Shown here in pieces: positions 62,057-64,000 of a stretch of 64,000 nt of DNA. Position 1 is the first letter of the stretch, and every line of letters begins with the position of its first letter. The notes beneath the pieces were generated by a model. The model saw only the letters and a program-made list of their open reading frames with translations, was not told where the DNA came from and did no database searches. Position numbers and translations under genes: made by a program. The stretch comes from Sphingobium chlorophenolicum (GTDB lineage: Bacteria > Pseudomonadota > Alphaproteobacteria > Sphingomonadales > Sphingomonadaceae), in assembly GCF_000722875.1 (NCBI RefSeq), contig NZ_JFHR01000001.1, positions 270,754 to 334,753 of the forward strand. Reading direction: 5' to 3'.

Positions 62057-63829
62057 ATGTCAATACGCCGTCTGCCCGAACATCTGGTCAATCGCATCGC
62101 CGCGGGCGAAGTGGTCGAAAGACCCGCCAGCGCGCTCAAGGAAATCGTTGAAAATGCGGTGGATGCCGGATCGCGCCGGATCGCCATCCGCATCGCGAAC
62201 GGGGGCCTCGACAGGATCGAGGTCAGTGACGACGGCTGCGGCATGGATTCATCGGAAATCGCGCTGGCGCTGGAACGCCACGCCACGTCCAAATTGCCCG
62301 ACGACGCCATCGAAAATGTCGCCACGTTGGGCTTCCGTGGCGAAGCCTTGCCCTCTATCGCCAGCGTCGCCCGCCTCTCCATCGACAGCCGCCCGGCGGG
62401 CAGCGACGGCTGGAACCGCACCGTCGACAATGGCGTGGTGGTGAACGAAGGCCCCGCCGCCCTGCCGCCGGGCACGCGGGTGATAGTCGAACAATTGTTC
62501 GGCAAAGTCCCCGCCCGCCGCAAATTCCTGCGCTCGGCCAAGGCGGAATATGCCGCCTGCCTGGACGTGGTCCGCCGCCTCGCCATGGCGCATCCCGCCA
62601 TCGCCTTCAGCATGGAACATGACGGCCGCCGGGTGCTGGGCGTGCAGGCGGACGAAGCGCGGGAGGATCGCGTCGCCGCGCTCACCGACCGGGCGCTGGC
62701 GGACAATCATGTCATCGTCGCACTGGAACGGGAAGGGGTGCGCCTCTCCGGCGTGGCCTCGCTCCCCACCTATAATCGCGGCGTGGGCGATCATCAGTTC
62801 CTGTTCGTTAACGGTCGCCCGGTGCGCGACCGGCTGCTCGTCGGCGCAGTGCGCGGCGCCTATGCCGACATGCTGGCGCGGGACCGGCACCCGGTCGTCG
62901 CCCTGTTCCTGGACGTCCCACCGCTGGAGGTCGACGTCAACGTCCACCCCGCCAAGACGGAGGTGCGCTTCCGCGACCCCGCGCTGATCCGGGGCATGAT
63001 CGTCTCCGGCCTGCGCCGCGCCCTGGATGCGGAGGGTTTCCGCGCCGTCCAGCATGCCGACCCCGCAGGTCTCTCCGCATGGAGGCCCGAACCCGTCTCC
63101 CCCACGCCGATCGGCGCCATGCCGATCTTCGAAGCCGCAGGCGCGCCCGTTCCGGCCTACTCTGTGGCCGAACGCCGCCCGACCTTCCTCACCCCTCCGC
63201 CCCAGGCCCGCGCCGAACCCGCCGCCGCGCCCGCCCCGGAAGGTACCAGCTTCCCGCTTGGCGTCGCCAGAGGTCAGGTCGCCCGCACATATATCGTGGC
63301 GGAGGCGGAGGACGGCCTCGTCATCGTCGACCAGCACGCCGCCCATGAACGGCTGACGCTGGAGAGGATGCGCCGCGCTATGGAAGGGCAGGGGGTGGCG
63401 GCGCAGGCGCTTCTCCTCCCCGAAGTGGTCGAACTGGACGAACCAGCCTGCGACCGGCTGGAAGCGCGCATCGCGGAACTCAAGGATTTCGGGCTGGAAC
63501 TGGAACGCTTCGGCCCCGCCGCCATGCTGGTCCGCGCGACCCCGGCGATGTTGGGGCAGGGCGACGTACAGGGGCTGGTGTCGGATCTGGCCGACGACCT
63601 CGCCGCCTATGACAGCGCGCTTTCCCTGAAGGAGCGCCTGGACCTGGTCGCCGCCACCATGGCCTGCCACGGCTCCGTCCGCGCAGGCCGGATATTGAGC
63701 GTGGCGGAAATGAACGCCCTGCTCCGCGAAATGGAGATCACCCCCCGCAGCGGCCAATGCAACCACGGCCGCCCCACCTGGGTAAAGCTCGGCCATGGCG
63801 ACATAGAAAAACTCTTCGGCAGAAAGTAA
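62057..63829 (+). CDS. mutL: MutL, DNA mismatch repair protein
   Basis: A 590-aa protein. The GHKL ATPase domain (residues 1-330) shows RIAAGEVVERPASALKEIVE, DAGS, DDGCGMD and TLGFRGEALPSIAS. A Pro/Ala-rich linker leads to the C-terminal domain with DQHAAHERLTLE, the metal-binding endonuclease motif DQHA(x)2E(x)4E, plus CNHGRPTW. It should therefore nick the new strand itself, as in organisms lacking MutH. Confidence 0.97.
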   Translation: MSIRRLPEHLVNRIAAGEVVERPASALKEIVENAVDAGSRRIAIRIANGGLDRIEVSDDGCGMDSSEIALALERHATSKLPDDAIENVATLGFRGEALPSIASVARLSIDSRPAGSDGWNRTVDNGVVVNEGPAALPPGTRVIVEQLFGKVPARRKFLRSAKAEYAACLDVVRRLAMAHPAIAFSMEHDGRRVLGVQADEAREDRVAALTDRALADNHVIVALEREGVRLSGVASLPTYNRGVGDHQFLFVNGRPVRDRLLVGAVRGAYADMLARDRHPVVALFLDVPPLEVDVNVHPAKTEVRFRDPALIRGMIVSGLRRALDAEGFRAVQHADPAGLSAWRPEPVSPTPIGAMPIFEAAGAPVPAYSVAERRPTFLTPPPQARAEPAAAPAPEGTSFPLGVARGQVARTYIVAEAEDGLVIVDQHAAHERLTLERMRRAMEGQGVAAQALLLPEVVELDEPACDRLEARIAELKDFGLELERFGPAAMLVRATPAMLGQGDVQGLVSDLADDLAAYDSALSLKERLDLVAATMACHGSVRAGRILSVAEMNALLREMEITPRSGQCNHGRPTWVKLGHGDIEKLFGRK

Positions 63830-63840
63830 CCTCCCCCAAT

Positions 63841-63890
63841 CCTCCCCATCAAAGATGGGGAGGGGGACCGGCCGAAGGCTGGTGGAGGGG
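63841..63890. repeat. Palindromic intergenic repeat (REP-like) after mutL
   Basis: CCTCCCCATC-AAA-GATGGGGAGG forms a perfect 10-bp hairpin at 63841-63863, followed by a second stem ACCGGCC-GAA-GGCTGGT with one G-T pair at 63867-63883 and a closing GGAGGGG. The same style of CTCCCC palindrome is scattered in sphingomonad genomes. It may also end mutL transcription, although no T-run follows. Confidence 0.65.
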
Positions 63891-63931
63891 AAATAACCCA
63901 ACCTAACCCATCCGGAAGGAACCAGAAAAAA

Positions 63932-64000
63932 ATGAACCGGCTCCTCTTCCTCCTCGCGCTAACCCCGCTGAACGCCCAGGCCGCCCCAGCCCCCTGCGCC
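63932..64000 (+). CDS. Start of a secreted protein gene, cut by window edge
   Basis: Only 23 codons are present: MNRLLFLLALTPLNAQA and APAPCA, a signal peptide with probable cleavage after AQA and a Cys soon after. GGAAGGA lies 12-18 bases upstream. The family cannot be told from this much sequence. Confidence 0.5.
   Translation, partial: MNRLLFLLALTPLNAQAAPAPCA

Overview
The window looks like a chromosomal segment of a sphingomonad (Sphingobium/Sphingomonas/Novosphingobium type alphaproteobacterium). The evidence is the high G+C coding, the mreB-mreC-mreD-mrdA-rodA rod-shape operon divergent from mutL at the right end, and a palindromic CCTCCCC...GGGGAGG repeat of the kind common in Sphingomonadales. 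No species can be named from the sequence alone.

Layout. (1) 1-4.7 kb: envelope and stress genes: the start of an L,D-transpeptidase (cut by the window edge), a tandem universal stress protein, a phospholipase D/cardiolipin-synthase-like enzyme, a VTT/DedA-like membrane protein, a DUF2147 protein and an HdeD-family membrane protein. (2) 4.7-10.4 kb: a tightly packed minus-strand operon of PHA synthase, a fused (R)-hydratase/phosphotransacetylase, acetate kinase and outer-membrane phospholipase A. (3) 10.7-18.9 kb: an LptB-like ATPase behind a short leader ORF, a TetR repressor, and a divergent efflux operon (outer-membrane factor, HlyD adaptor, double-ATPase/permease fusion, second permease). 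(4) 19.1-23.0 kb: accessory DNA with a LuxR solo, an AbiE-type toxin-antitoxin pair, a protein resembling only sigma region 4, and about 600 bp without a convincing gene. (5) 23.0-47.5 kb: an F-type conjugation mating-pair-formation module on the minus strand (dsbC, traA-L-E-K-B-V-C, four small membrane proteins, traW-U, a 109-aa protein, a split traN, trbC, an S26 peptidase, traF, a trbB-like gene, traH, traG), with a divergent XRE regulator and a degenerate MobA/MobL relaxase-like protein. (6) 47.6-55.1 kb: a second ABC efflux operon with a divergent TetR, followed by a fragment of a phospholipase A gene. (7) 55.5-56.1 kb: an AlpA-type regulator next to tRNA-Lys(CTT), a typical island attachment site. 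(8) 56.2-64 kb: core chromosome (rodA, mrdA, mreD, mreC, mreB, mutL, start of a secreted protein).

How the parts work together. The Tra genes would assemble a complete F-like pilus and envelope channel. Nearly every junction is a 4-bp ATGA overlap, so translation is probably coupled from pilin to TraG. No coupling protein (TraD/VirD4), TraI relaxase or recognisable oriT is visible, and the only relaxase-like protein lacks residues expected for catalysis, so the module is either incomplete here or depends on genes outside the window. The PHA synthase/hydratase-Pta/AckA/PldA operon with the neighbouring PLD could link phospholipid turnover to storage polymer and acyl-phosphate/ATP metabolism under stress; that is an inference from order and domain content.

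The least explained features are the degenerate relaxase, the four small membrane proteins between traC and traW (two sharing a duplicated N-terminal motif), the two-piece TraN, the hairpin just after the pilin gene, the mirrored efflux operons, and the isolated C-terminal pldA fragment near the tRNA.
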